Source: Streptomyces sp. NBRC 110028
GTDB taxonomy: Bacteria; Actinomycetota; Actinomycetes; Streptomycetales; Streptomycetaceae
Assembly: GCF_001417735.1 (NCBI RefSeq)
Contig: NZ_BBUZ01000023.1
Span: forward strand, 843,570-907,569
Reading direction: 5' to 3'
DNA length: 64,000 nt
Shown: positions 44,607 through 52,913 of the stretch, in pieces
Numbering within the stretch: the first letter of the stretch is position 1
Layout of the letters: the number at the start of each line of letters is the position of its first letter
Translations under genes and position numbers: made by a program
Notes under the pieces: model-generated
The model's database searches: none
Told to the model about the DNA's origin: nothing
The model's input: only the letters and a program-made list of their open reading frames with translations

Positions 44607-44748
44607 ATGAAAATGCACCGCGCCGTCCAGGTGGCCACCGCCGTCACCCTCGGCCTCGGCCTGGCGGCATGCTCCAGTGATGACGGTGATACGGACGCGT
44701 CGGCTGCCGTCACGACCGTCAGCCATATCCATGGCTCCCCGCCTCCGG
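44607..44748 (+). pseudogene. 5' remnant of a sialidase-like lipoprotein gene
   Basis: MKMHRAVQVATAVTLGLGLA with lipobox LAAC and VTTVSHIHG matches the start of streptomycete F510_1955-type (exo-sialidase-like) lipoproteins, which continue for ~250 residues. Here it stops matching after SHIHG at about 44745 and runs into sensor-kinase sequence in another frame. This is the left side of a deletion. Confidence 0.68.
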
Positions 44749-45897
44749 CGCGGGCGACGACGCGGCCCAAGTGATCGACACCCGTGGCCGCGTGATCGCG
44801 GCGTCCGCCAACGTAGCCGGAGAACCGGCACTGTTCCACGCGAGCGCGGCCGCCCCGGGAAGCGAGCCATCGGTCCACACCGTTCGTGGCATTCCCCTGG
44901 GCGGCCAGGGGACGTACCGCGTCGCCGCCGTGTCAGCGGGGCCGGCGCATGCCCCTGAAACCGTGTACGTCGGACTTGCCACGGCCCCGGTCGAACACAA
45001 CGTCGCCCGGCTCACCGCCGAACTGGCCTTCGGCCTCCCGGTCCTCACCGCCCTGATCGCCGCCGCCGGATGGCACATCACCGGTCGGGCTCTGGGGCCG
45101 GTGGAACAATTGCGCGGCCAAGCAGCCGAGATCACCGCCACCGACCTGCACCGGCGACTCGACCTGCCACCGCGTACGGACGAGATACAGCGCCTCGGCG
45201 CCACTCTCAACGATCTGCTCGCCAGACTCGACGAAGCGACCACTCGGCAGCGGCAGTTCGTGGCGGACGCCGCGCATGAACTGCGCAGCCGGTGGCCGCC
45301 GTACGGGCGGAAATCGAGACCGCCACCCGGCACCCCCGCGCCGACTTCTCGGCCCGGCTGCCCGAGTTGCTCGAGGAGACGGTCCGGCTCGGCCGGCTCA
45401 TCGACGACCTCGTGCGGCTGGCCCGTCTGGATGCCACCGCAGGCGTGCCGCGCGAGACGGAGATCGACCTGGACGACCTGGCGAGGGCAGAGGTCGGGCG
45501 GCTGCATTCCCGCCCCGGTGTGGCCGTCGCCTGCGCCCGCGTTCGCCCCGCACGCGTGCGCGGAGACCCCGACGCCCTGTCCCGAGCCATACGCAACCTG
45601 CTCGACAACGCCGTCCGGTACGCCCGCCACCACGTGGAGGTCGGCCTCGACGTCACGGAAAGCGAGGCGGTCCTGTGCGTCCGCGATGACGGCGTCGGCA
45701 TTCCGCCCGCCGACCGTGACCGGGTCTTCGACCGGTTCACCCGGCTCGACGACGCCCGCAGCCGGGACGCCGGCGGCTCCGGACTGGGACTGGCGATCGT
45801 GCGGGAGGTGGCCACTCATCACGGCGGCCGCGCGTGTGTGGAGGACGGCGGTCCGGGAGCCCGGCTGGCACTGCACCTGCCCCTTTCGCAAGGTTGA
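44749..45897 (+). pseudogene. Beheaded and frameshifted sensor histidine kinase
   Basis: The sensor domain starts abruptly (AQVIDTRGRVIAASANV) with no start codon region or first membrane helix. A second helix (LTAELAFGLPVLTALIAAAG), HAMP (GQAAEITATDLHRRLDLP) and H-box (FVADAAHELRS) follow. One C is missing at ~45289, because CGCAGCCGGTGG should read CGCAGCCCGGTGG, and the frame then continues from 45292 with VAAVRAEIETATRHP, NLLDNAVRYARHH and GGSGLGLAIVRE to 45897. It is a paralogue of the intact kinase at 46049-47545. Confidence 0.85.
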
Positions 45898-46019
45898 CGT
45901 GGTTTGCGTCATGCCGTGGGCTGATTCTGCTTGTGAGGGCGAGGTGCTCGCCGACCGGGCAGGACCGGGGCACGACGGGCCCTGGGGCGAACGCCGGCTG
46001 CACGGCGGAGGCCCGCTGA

Positions 46020-46062
46020 CCGGACCGCCGACCAGATGGGGCATCTGGTCAGAGTGGTCCGG
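46020..46062. terminator. Two-tier hairpin between convergent kinase genes
   Basis: GACCAGATG-GGG-CATCTGGTC (46030-46050) is enclosed by CCGGACC/GGTCCGG (46020-46026 and 46056-46062). It overlaps the last codons of the minus-strand kinase. Confidence 0.78.
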
Positions 46063-47545
46063 AGCCGCCGGGGGCGGGCGGCGGATCGACGGACGAATCC
46101 GGCGAAGGCGCGGCGGGCAGGTGAACCACCAGGCGGGCTCCGCCGAGGCCGCCGTCGTCCGGGGCGGGGTCCTGGTCGGCGTAGGCGGTGCCGCCGTGGG
46201 CGGTGACGACCTTGCCGACGATGGCGAGGCCGAGGCCCGAGCCGCCGGCCTCGCGGGAGCGCGCCTCGTCGAGACGGGTGAAACGCTGGAAGACCCGGGT
46301 CCGGTCCGCGGCCGGGATACCCGATCCGTCATCGCTGACGGTGAGTTCCACGGTGCCGCCGCTCTCGCCCAGGGCCACGCGGACGTGCCGTTCGGCATGG
46401 CGACGGGCGTTGTCCAGGAGATTGCGCACAACGCAGCGCAGCGCTTCGGCGTCACCCCGTACGCGGCCGCCCGAGACCCTCCGGGCGTCGATCTCCGCCC
46501 GGGCCAGGGAGCGCTGCCGACGTATCTCGGCCAGCACCACCTCATCCAGGTCGACGACGCGCGCGGCCTGTGATCGCGGCCGGGCGGGATCCTCGCTGCG
46601 GGCCAGCGCGAGGAGGCCCTCGACGAGGTCGTGCAGCCGCTCCACGTCTTCCAGCAGGGCGGCGGCCACCTGCGGGTCACGGTCCGGATCGGGGTAACTG
46701 GACATGACCTCCAGCTGGGCGCGCAGCGCGGTCAGCGGGCTCCGCAGTTCATGCGCGGCGTCGGCGACGAAGCGGCGTTGCGCGACGGAGGCCTCGTCGA
46801 GGCGGGCGAGCATGTCGTTGAGGGTGACGCCCAACGCGTGGATCTCGTCCTGACAATCGGGCAGGTCCAGGCGGCGGTGCAGATCGGTCGCGGTGATGTC
46901 CGCGGCCTGGCCGCGCAGTGTTTCCACCGGGCGCAGAGTGCGGCCGGCCGTGACCGAGATCGTCCATGCCACCAGCGCCGTCAGCGCCGGGACACCGATC
47001 ACCAGGCCGGTGGTCAGGCTGGACAGGGTGTGCTCGGCCTGGGCCAGGGACACCGCCACGACGATGGTGGCGGGCCGGTCCCCGATACGGGTCGGCCGGG
47101 CCAGTACGCGGAAGTCCCCTCCGTCGCCGATCTCGAGGTCGTGGAGAGTCGTGGCACGGCCCTCCACGACCTGCGGGGGAAGGGGGTTCGGAAACCCGCT
47201 GGGACTGCCCGGGCCCGTGTCGTAATCGGAACTGGCCCGTACCTTCCCCGAGGCATCGAGCACCTCGACCACGTCGGCGTCCCCTCCGCTGGACGGTATG
47301 AGGGAACGCAACTGGTCGTGCCTGATGAAAGCCGAGACGTCGGACAGCCGCTGGCGCCCTGTGGTGTCCAGATCGCGCCACATCGAATACTTGAGGCCGA
47401 GCAGCAGCCCGAGACCGGCCGCGACCATCGCGATGGCGACGACCGTCGTGGCCCACATGGTGACCCGCCTCCGCAGGCTCAGCTTTCTCGTCAACCGTCG
47501 CACCCAGGCGAAGGGCAGGCGGTCGGCGAGACTGTGCCGGGACAC
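46049..47545 (-). CDS. Sensor histidine kinase (intact)
   Basis: The 498-aa kinase has a basic cytoplasmic start and helix one at ~30-55 (WATTVVAIAMVAAGLGLLLG). An extracellular sensor of ~130 residues is followed by helix two at ~178-200, HAMP (GQAADITATDLHRRLDLPDC) and the H-box FVADAAHELRSPLTALR with phospho-His265. The ATPase has N-box NLLDNARRHAERH, G1 DDGSGIPAADR and G2 GGSGLGLAIVG. It begins directly after the response regulator stop, forming an RR-HK operon. Confidence 0.94.
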   Translation of the reverse strand: MSRHSLADRLPFAWVRRLTRKLSLRRRVTMWATTVVAIAMVAAGLGLLLGLKYSMWRDLDTTGRQRLSDVSAFIRHDQLRSLIPSSGGDADVVEVLDASGKVRASSDYDTGPGSPSGFPNPLPPQVVEGRATTLHDLEIGDGGDFRVLARPTRIGDRPATIVVAVSLAQAEHTLSSLTTGLVIGVPALTALVAWTISVTAGRTLRPVETLRGQAADITATDLHRRLDLPDCQDEIHALGVTLNDMLARLDEASVAQRRFVADAAHELRSPLTALRAQLEVMSSYPDPDRDPQVAAALLEDVERLHDLVEGLLALARSEDPARPRSQAARVVDLDEVVLAEIRRQRSLARAEIDARRVSGGRVRGDAEALRCVVRNLLDNARRHAERHVRVALGESGGTVELTVSDDGSGIPAADRTRVFQRFTRLDEARSREAGGSGLGLAIVGKVVTAHGGTAYADQDPAPDDGGLGGARLVVHLPAAPSPDSSVDPPPAPGGSGPL

Positions 47546-48232
47546 TCAGCCGCCCTTCCCGTCCAGCCGGTAGCCGACGCCCCGTACGGTTTCGACGGCG
47601 GACCGGCCGTACGGGGTGTCGATCTTGCGCCGGAGGTAGCCGACGTAGACCTCGACGATGTTCGGGTCGCCTTCGAACCACGCGTCCCAGACCTGAGCGA
47701 GCAGGTCGGTCTTGCTCACCACCGTGTCGGGGTGGCGCAACAGGAACTCCAGCAGTCCGAACTCGCGCGGCGTCAGGTCGAGGGTCTCCTCACCACGACC
47801 GCACCGGTGGGCGGCCGGGTCCAGCCAGAGATCGCCCGCACGGAGAACCGGCGGCCGCTGCGGAGCGCTGCGGCGCAGCAGCGCGCGGATCCGGGCCAGC
47901 AGCACCACGAAGGAGAAAGGCTTGGTCAGATAGTCGTCGGCACCCAGATCGAGCGCGTCCGCCTCGTCGTACTCCCCGTCCTTGGCCGTCAGGATCAGAA
48001 CGGGAGTGGCGATCTCCGCGGCGCGCAGCGTGCGGCAGACGTCGTAGCCGTTACGCCCCGGAAGCATCAGGTCGAGCACGATCACGGCGTAGTCGTGGTG
48101 CCTGACCAGACGGAGGGCCTTCTCACCGTCCTCGGCGATGTCGACGTCGAACCCCTCGGCGCGCAGCCCACGGTCCACCGCGGCGGCGATGTTCTGCTCG
48201 TCCTCGACCACCAGCACCCGCACGCGCATCAC
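47546..48232 (-). CDS. OmpR-family response regulator
   Basis: The 228-aa protein has a receiver domain with VVEDEQNI, phospho-Asp54 in IVLDLMLPGRNGYDV, LTAKDGEYDEADALDLGADD and the conserved Lys in YLTKPFSF. A winged-helix DNA-binding domain follows (LTPREFGLLEFLLRHPDTVV, NIVEVYVGYLRRKID). ATG 48232 or the adjoining second Met may start it. It is divergent from an AbrB-type transporter, and five CTCAG repeats in the intergenic DNA are its likely binding sites. Confidence 0.94.
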   Translation of the reverse strand: MMRVRVLVVEDEQNIAAAVDRGLRAEGFDVDIAEDGEKALRLVRHHDYAVIVLDLMLPGRNGYDVCRTLRAAEIATPVLILTAKDGEYDEADALDLGADDYLTKPFSFVVLLARIRALLRRSAPQRPPVLRAGDLWLDPAAHRCGRGEETLDLTPREFGLLEFLLRHPDTVVSKTDLLAQVWDAWFEGDPNIVEVYVGYLRRKIDTPYGRSAVETVRGVGYRLDGKGG

Positions 48233-48315
48233 CTCGTGGCCGATCGGTCGGACCCGCGGGAAGGCTGATCCTCACCTGCGAGTCTAGGGGCCGACGCGCT
48301 GGTCGGCCGCGCGCT

Positions 48316-48362
48316 CTCAGCGGGCGCTCAGGGTCTCCTCAGCGCTCACTCAGGGTTCTCAG
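48316..48362. promoter_or_regulatory. Five phased CTCAG direct repeats (response-regulator operator)
   Basis: CTCAG begins at 48316, 48327, 48338, 48349 and 48358: three 11-bp steps then one of 9. OmpR/PhoB-type regulators bind 11-bp-period direct repeats on one helix face. The array lies between the RR start (48232) and the transporter start (48462). Confidence 0.75.
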
Positions 48363-48461
48363 TGCCCGCACAGGCCGTACACGGCACAGTGGAAAGTGCC
48401 TGCTTACGACGCAGGCGTCGAGTTCAACGGACATGCCGTCAAACCGACGAAAGGCGTCAAC

Positions 48462-49694
48462 GTGGCTCCGACTTCCGCGCCGCAGCGAACGTATGAGCGC
48501 TCGCCCAGCACCGCGCCGAAGCCCGCCCCGCAACTCTCCGAGCTCCGCGTCTCCCGCCCGGCTCCCGTCGGACGCTGGGCCCTGATCATCGCCGGGGGCT
48601 ACGCGGCGGGCCTCACGGCCTCCGCCTTCGGCGTTCCCGCCCCCTACCTCCTGGCCTCCCTGCTGGTCGGCGCCGCCCTGGCGCTGTGCGGGGTGGTCCG
48701 CGACCGGCTGCCGACGCCAGCGGGCCGCGCCTCACAGGCGCTGGTCGGCGCTCTCATGGGCAGCTACCTCACCCCGGCCGCCCTCGTCTCCGCCGCCCCC
48801 GTCGCGCTGCCCATGACCGTGGTCACCGCGGCCACCATCGCGCTGAGCATCGGGATCGCCTGGCTTCTGGCCCGCCGTGGCCACATCAGCCGGCCCAGCG
48901 CCGTCCTCGGCATGGTGCCCGGCGGTTCCGCCGCGATCGTCACCTGCGCCGACGAGCTGAACGCCGACGTACGGCTCGTCGCGTTCACCCAGTACCTGCG
49001 CGTCGGCCTCGTCGCCACCACCGCCCCACTGGCCGCCCACTGGATGACCTCCGGCCGGCCATCGGCCGCATCGGGCCACCCAGGCGGGGGCGGGATCACC
49101 GGAACCGGCCTCATTCACCTCGTGGCGGGGGCGGACCAGCTCAGTGGGCTGCTCGCCCTCGCGGCCGTCTGCGCCGTCGGCTCCTGGGCCGGCCGACGGC
49201 TGCGACTGCCCACACCCATGCTGATCGGCCCCATGCTGGTGGCCCTGGCCGCCACTCTCAGCGGTGCCGTGCCCGGCTTCGCACCCGTGGGAGTGCTGCA
49301 GAACATCGTCTTCGTCCTCGTCGGCCTGGACGTCGGCGTACGTTTCACCCGCCAGACGCTCCGCAGCATGCGGCGCCTCCTGCCACCGATCCTGGTCTGC
49401 ATGACGGTCGTCAGCCTCGGCTGCGCCGGACTGGCGTGGGTCTTCGCCGGCCTGACCGGCACACCGTTCACCGACGCCTATCTCGCCACGACACCCGGAG
49501 GAATCAACGCGGTCCTCGCCACGGCCGTCTCCTCGCACGCGGACGTCGCCCTGGTCTCCACCGTCCAGAGCCTGCGCTTGCTGGTGGTCGTCCTGGTGAC
49601 CCCGCTGATCATCCGCCAGTTGGCCGCGAGCCGACCGCAACCGCTGTCCCGCGTGGGTGGGACATGGCGCGGACCTGACCGGCTGACGCGCTGA
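48462..49694 (+). CDS. AbrB-family (PF05145-type) membrane transporter
   Basis: The 410-aa protein has ten or more hydrophobic segments in two similar halves: GRASQALVGALMGSYLTPAA, GMVPGGSAAIVTCADELNAD and, in the second half, LIGPMLVALAATLSGAVPGF and ATTPGGINAVLATAVSSHAD. The repeated PGG(S/I)xA motif marks the AbrB duplication family, putative monooxygenase-linked or ammonia-regulated permeases. GTG 48462 has AAAGG 7 nt upstream; the frame opens 22 codons earlier. Probably controlled by the divergent two-component system. Confidence 0.85.
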   Translation: MAPTSAPQRTYERSPSTAPKPAPQLSELRVSRPAPVGRWALIIAGGYAAGLTASAFGVPAPYLLASLLVGAALALCGVVRDRLPTPAGRASQALVGALMGSYLTPAALVSAAPVALPMTVVTAATIALSIGIAWLLARRGHISRPSAVLGMVPGGSAAIVTCADELNADVRLVAFTQYLRVGLVATTAPLAAHWMTSGRPSAASGHPGGGGITGTGLIHLVAGADQLSGLLALAAVCAVGSWAGRRLRLPTPMLIGPMLVALAATLSGAVPGFAPVGVLQNIVFVLVGLDVGVRFTRQTLRSMRRLLPPILVCMTVVSLGCAGLAWVFAGLTGTPFTDAYLATTPGGINAVLATAVSSHADVALVSTVQSLRLLVVVLVTPLIIRQLAASRPQPLSRVGGTWRGPDRLTR

Positions 49695-49738
49695 CCCACA
49701 CCGACTGACCGACCGCCCAGCCGTCGAAAGGGGTTCCC

Positions 49739-50208
49739 GTGGAAGCCTCGTGTCCCGCCTCAAGCCGGCGATGGGCCGCACTCGTCGATCGCGGAAACGG
49801 ATGCGTCGAGACATGCGACATCGTGGAGTGGCGACGCGAGGACGAGGAACTCGTCGGCTACATATGCGGCACGGGCGGCGCGGCCCAAGGGGACACGGCC
49901 CGCGTCGTCCGTGCTGACCGCCACCCGGGATTCCTGACGTACCAACGACGGCCCCAGGTGGTCGGTGCTCTGCCCGGGATGGGACGGACGGTCTGCTACC
50001 GCCTCGACGCACCGCCCGATGGCGCCCCTGGTGCCCCTGACGCCCCCTGGCTCCGATGGCCTCGAAACGCCGTCCGGTGCTCGCCTGGCTCGTGTACGAC
50101 GACGGAACGGTCACGCCGTGCGACGTGGACCACGACGGCCTCGTCTACTGCAGCACCGACACCCCGGAACTCGTTGACATCGAGCCACCTGACCCGGCGC
50201 TCGGCTGA
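49739..50208 (+). pseudogene. Frameshifted hypothetical gene
   Basis: Frame one from 49739 reads MEASCPASSRRWAALVDRGN, then VETCDIVEWRREDEELVGYI and FLTYQRRPQVVGALP. After about 50050 it loses coding character. The other frame then reads RRPVLAWLVYDDGTVTPCDV and DHDGLVYCSTDTPELVDIEP to TGA at 50208, which sits inside a strong terminator stem. A single indel between 50030 and 50075 joins them. An alternative is a separate 50-aa gene from ATG 50056. Function not recognised. Confidence 0.5.
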
Positions 50209-50239
50209 CCGCCTGGCGTCGTCAGGTCAGCCGAGCGCC
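50196..50239 (+). terminator. 15-bp perfect terminator stem
   Basis: GGCGCTCGGCTGACC pairs exactly with GGTCAGCCGAGCGCC around a 14-nt loop. The stop of the frameshifted gene lies within it, supporting 50208 as the original gene end. Confidence 0.85.
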
Positions 50240-50285
50240 TCCCCCAGCAGGCGGCCGTCTCGGCGGTCCGCGGACGTACCCGCGC

Positions 50286-50695
50286 TCAGCTCGCCCAGAT
50301 GCCGGTGATGTCCGACGCGGTGACGGCGTGCCCGGCGTGCGAGGTGCCGTACATGTCCTCGATGGTGCGCAGCACGTCGTCATGGTCGTACCTGGTCGCC
50401 GATCTGCTGCCCGCGGTCACCGGCTGGCCGTACAGCACCGTGGCGATCTTGTTCTTGCTGTGCTGGTTGTCCTCGTCGAAATGATGTACGGAGCGCTGGG
50501 GCTGCCGATGATCTGGTCGTACGCGCGGTTCTCCATGACGACGACGACCACGTGGTCGGGTGTGGGCACATGTCCGGCCCTGTGCCCGGTTCCCGTGGCT
50601 CCCGTCCACGGCGCGGCCACCGCCGCGGCGGCGCCAAGGGTGTAAGCGAGCTGCCGGACGGTACTCCGGGGGCGTGTTCGGGACGAGGCGATCAC
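50286..50695 (-). pseudogene. Remnant of a phosphoesterase (PF04185-type) gene
   Basis: From 50695 the frame gives a signal-like N-terminus and HVVVVVMENRAYDQIIGSPS, the metal-binding start of the phospholipase C/acid phosphatase family. Near 50485 it jumps, and another frame supplies only the C-terminus: FDEDNQHSKNKIATVLYGQP and YDHDDVLRTIEDMYGTSHAG. The central ~120-150 residues are missing and the halves are out of frame, so this is a deletion remnant. Confidence 0.82.
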
Positions 50696-50919
50696 GGAGG
50701 CCTCCGGTCACAGCAGAGCCGGAAGAGAGGCCGGTTTTTATTCTTCATGCTTTCGTTCCGTCTCGTGCTCGAGGCCCGCGCTCGGTCGGCACCGAGTAAT
50801 CCGTGTGGACGACTCCGGCGCGTGCGAGTGGCCACGAGATGCCATGGTGGCGATATGACCAGGGACGACGTGGCGATGTCGCACGAATCGAAGCCGCTTC
50901 TCGCATAGGGGATCGCCTC

Positions 50920-52137
50920 GTGAAACCCCGGCCGTCGGCCATCACCGTCGAGGACAGTCCTGCCCTTCGATGCCACCGGTTGCGCGCGGCAGCCCGTGAC
51001 GCGGCGCCCGCTGTGCTGGGCTTCGCCGTGGTGCGGGCCGTCGGGGTGGCGGTGCTCCTGTACTGGGGCCACCGGCGTGGAGATCCAGCGCTGGGAAGAT
51101 TGGCGACGATCTGGGACGCCGAGCGGTACGGGAACATCGCGGTGAACGGATACGACCGCGGCCTGCCCGTACTCGCGACCAGTCCGCAAGTCGGGAACGC
51201 TTACTCCAACCTGGCGTTCTTCCCGTTGTATCCGGCCCTGATCCGGCTCGTGCACGCCCTGACGTCGCTGCCTGTCCCGCATGCCGCTCTTCTGGTCTCC
51301 TGGCTCGCGTCCCTGATTGCGGCCTGGGGGATCTTCGCCGTCGCTGCCTGGAGCTACGGAAAGCACACCGGAGTGCTGGCCGCGGTGCTCTGGGGAGCGC
51401 TGCCGCATGCCGTGGTGGAGAGCATGGCCTACACGGAGGCACTGTTCACAGCCTTGGCCGCATGGTCACTGTATGCGGCGCTGACCCAGCGCTGGATATG
51501 GGCCGGCGTCCTGTGCGCACTGGCGGGGCTGACCCGGCCCAGCGCGGTGGCTCTGGTGGTCGCGATCGACGGGGCGGCAGCCGTCGCCCTGATGCGAATC
51601 CGCAGACGTCCGGAACGGCAGCCGGTGGAAACACGGTGGCGGCCTTGCCTGGGTGCGGTGATCGCCCCGCTGGGCTGGCTGGGGTTTGTCACATGGGTGG
51701 GCACCCGGCTCGGCCGCTGGGACGGATACCTCGCCGTCCAGAAACTGTGGCGTTCCCAATTCGACTGGGGGGTCACCACAGTTCGCCAGCTGGTCCGGGT
51801 CTTCCTTCATACCCCGTCTGTGCCGTTCGCCTGGATGGTCGTGGCACTCGTGCTGTGCGCCGCCATAGCCCTCGGAGCCGTGACAGTGGCGCACGGCCAG
51901 CCGCTGCCGCTCGTGGTGTACAGCGTGGGCCTGTTGGTGATCGCTGTCGGGGACTCGGCGTTCTTCGGCGCCCGGGCCCGGTTCCTCGTGCCCGCCTTTC
52001 CCTTGCTGCTGCCGTTGGCGATCGGGCTGGCCCGAGTTCGCTCCGGCAGCGTGCGCGTCCTCCTGCTCGGCTCGACGACTGCCCTGTCCGCGTTGTACGG
52101 CGCATACCTGGTCTTCGCCGTCGATCACGCACCGTAG
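50920..52137 (+). CDS. PIG-V-like polyprenol-dependent mannosyltransferase
   Basis: The 405-aa membrane protein has about ten helices. Early in the first external loop lie WDAERYGNIAVNGYDRG and NLAFFPLYPALIRLVHAL, where the Asp-containing motif and FFPLYP match actinobacterial PIG-V-family mannosyltransferases using polyprenyl-phosphate mannose outside the membrane. GTG 50920 follows AGGGGATC; the frame extends to 50803 with poor coding character. Acceptor unknown. It is convergent with, and overlaps by 13 bp, the truncated M56 gene. Confidence 0.85.
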   Translation: MKPRPSAITVEDSPALRCHRLRAAARDAAPAVLGFAVVRAVGVAVLLYWGHRRGDPALGRLATIWDAERYGNIAVNGYDRGLPVLATSPQVGNAYSNLAFFPLYPALIRLVHALTSLPVPHAALLVSWLASLIAAWGIFAVAAWSYGKHTGVLAAVLWGALPHAVVESMAYTEALFTALAAWSLYAALTQRWIWAGVLCALAGLTRPSAVALVVAIDGAAAVALMRIRRRPERQPVETRWRPCLGAVIAPLGWLGFVTWVGTRLGRWDGYLAVQKLWRSQFDWGVTTVRQLVRVFLHTPSVPFAWMVVALVLCAAIALGAVTVAHGQPLPLVVYSVGLLVIAVGDSAFFGARARFLVPAFPLLLPLAIGLARVRSGSVRVLLLGSTTALSALYGAYLVFAVDHAP

Positions 52138-52442
52138 CAAGCGGTCACTGTTCCCTGATTCTGCGCTCCGGTGGCCAGGGCGGCCACGGGCAGGACCAGC
52201 CGTTCGGAGGGCGTCCGCAGGGGGTGGACCAGCTCGCCCAGCGCGGCAAACGCCGGGATTTTGAGCATTCCGGTCACCGCGAAGGTGCCGAGCGCCGCGA
52301 CGGTACCGGCCGCGAGGAGGAGCGCGGAGACGGTGAGGGTCCACAGGGCGGCCACCGGCGAACACTGGTCGAGGATCCGGCGGGCCAGGGGAGGCGACGC
52401 GCAGGGCAGGAGGAGCGGGATCAGCAGGAGCATGGTCGTCAC
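52125..52442 (-). pseudogene. Truncated M56 (BlaR-like) membrane metalloprotease
   Basis: The 105-aa frame has MTTMLLLIPLLLPCASPPLA, a second helix LTVSALLLAAGTVAALGTFA and KIPAFAALGELVHPLRTPSE, the usual first third of streptomycete M56 proteases. It ends in unrelated TGAQNQGTVTACYGA after ~52170. The HExxH zinc site, normally around residue 150-200, is absent. It overlaps the blaI stop as in intact BlaI-M56 pairs, so a deletion between this gene and the mannosyltransferase removed the rest. Confidence 0.82.
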
Positions 52443-52807
52443 AGACCCTCCTCCAGCAGTCGCCGCAGGACCTGCTCGTCCTCCGGGCCGAGCTGGGCGA
52501 CGAAGCGGGCCAGAGCACTCTCCCGGTCGCTGTCGCGGTCGAGCTCGCCGTGCATGCGCAGAGCGGTCAGGCCGTGCGGGTCCTGTATGGGGCGGTAGGC
52601 GTAGCCGCGGCCCTGCCGCTCCCGCTCCAGGGTCCCCTTCTCATGCAGGCGGGAAAGGATCGTCGTCACGGTCGTCCGCGCCAGGCCGGAGGCGAGTTCG
52701 GCCTGAACCTGGGCCGGGGTGAGCGGCATGTCCGAAGCCCACAGGGCGGCCATCACGGCCGCCTCCAGCTCACCCGCGGGTCGGCGCTCGTCCTTCGCGT
52801 CGGTCAT
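52439..52807 (-). CDS. BlaI/CopY-family repressor
   Basis: The 122-aa winged-helix protein has GELEAAVMAALWASDMPLTP, VQAELASGLARTTVTTILSR and LERERQGRGYAYRPI, the standard BlaI DNA-binding domain. A C-terminal dimerisation helix (FVAQLGPEDEQVLRRLLEEG) contains the region normally cleaved by the partner protease. ATG 52807 or GTG 52822 may start it. Two GTCTAC-type operators lie just upstream, facing the divergent DedA-PAP2 operon. With its M56 partner truncated, derepression may no longer work. Confidence 0.92.
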   Translation of the reverse strand: MTDAKDERRPAGELEAAVMAALWASDMPLTPAQVQAELASGLARTTVTTILSRLHEKGTLERERQGRGYAYRPIQDPHGLTALRMHGELDRDSDRESALARFVAQLGPEDEQVLRRLLEEGL

Positions 52808-52831
52808 GGGAACAATTCTCACCCCGCCATC

Positions 52832-52868
52832 GTCTACAGTGACGTAGACCGTCTACAGGATTGTAGTC
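52832..52868. promoter_or_regulatory. Two BlaI operators in a divergent promoter
   Basis: GTCTAC-N6-GTAGAC (52832-52849, perfect) and GTCTAC-N6-GTAGTC with inner CTACA/TGTAG (52851-52868) have centres 19 bp apart. They fit BlaI-type TACA/TGTA operators and lie between blaI and the DedA gene. Confidence 0.82.
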
Positions 52869-52913
52869 AGTCGGGGTATGCATCCGGTGTCCGCGGGGAA
52901 AGGACTCATGCCG

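Noticed and set aside
50803..50919. Upstream extension of the mannosyltransferase frame
   Set aside because: The added 39 residues are Arg/Trp-rich without coding character, and GTG 50920 has the better ribosome site.
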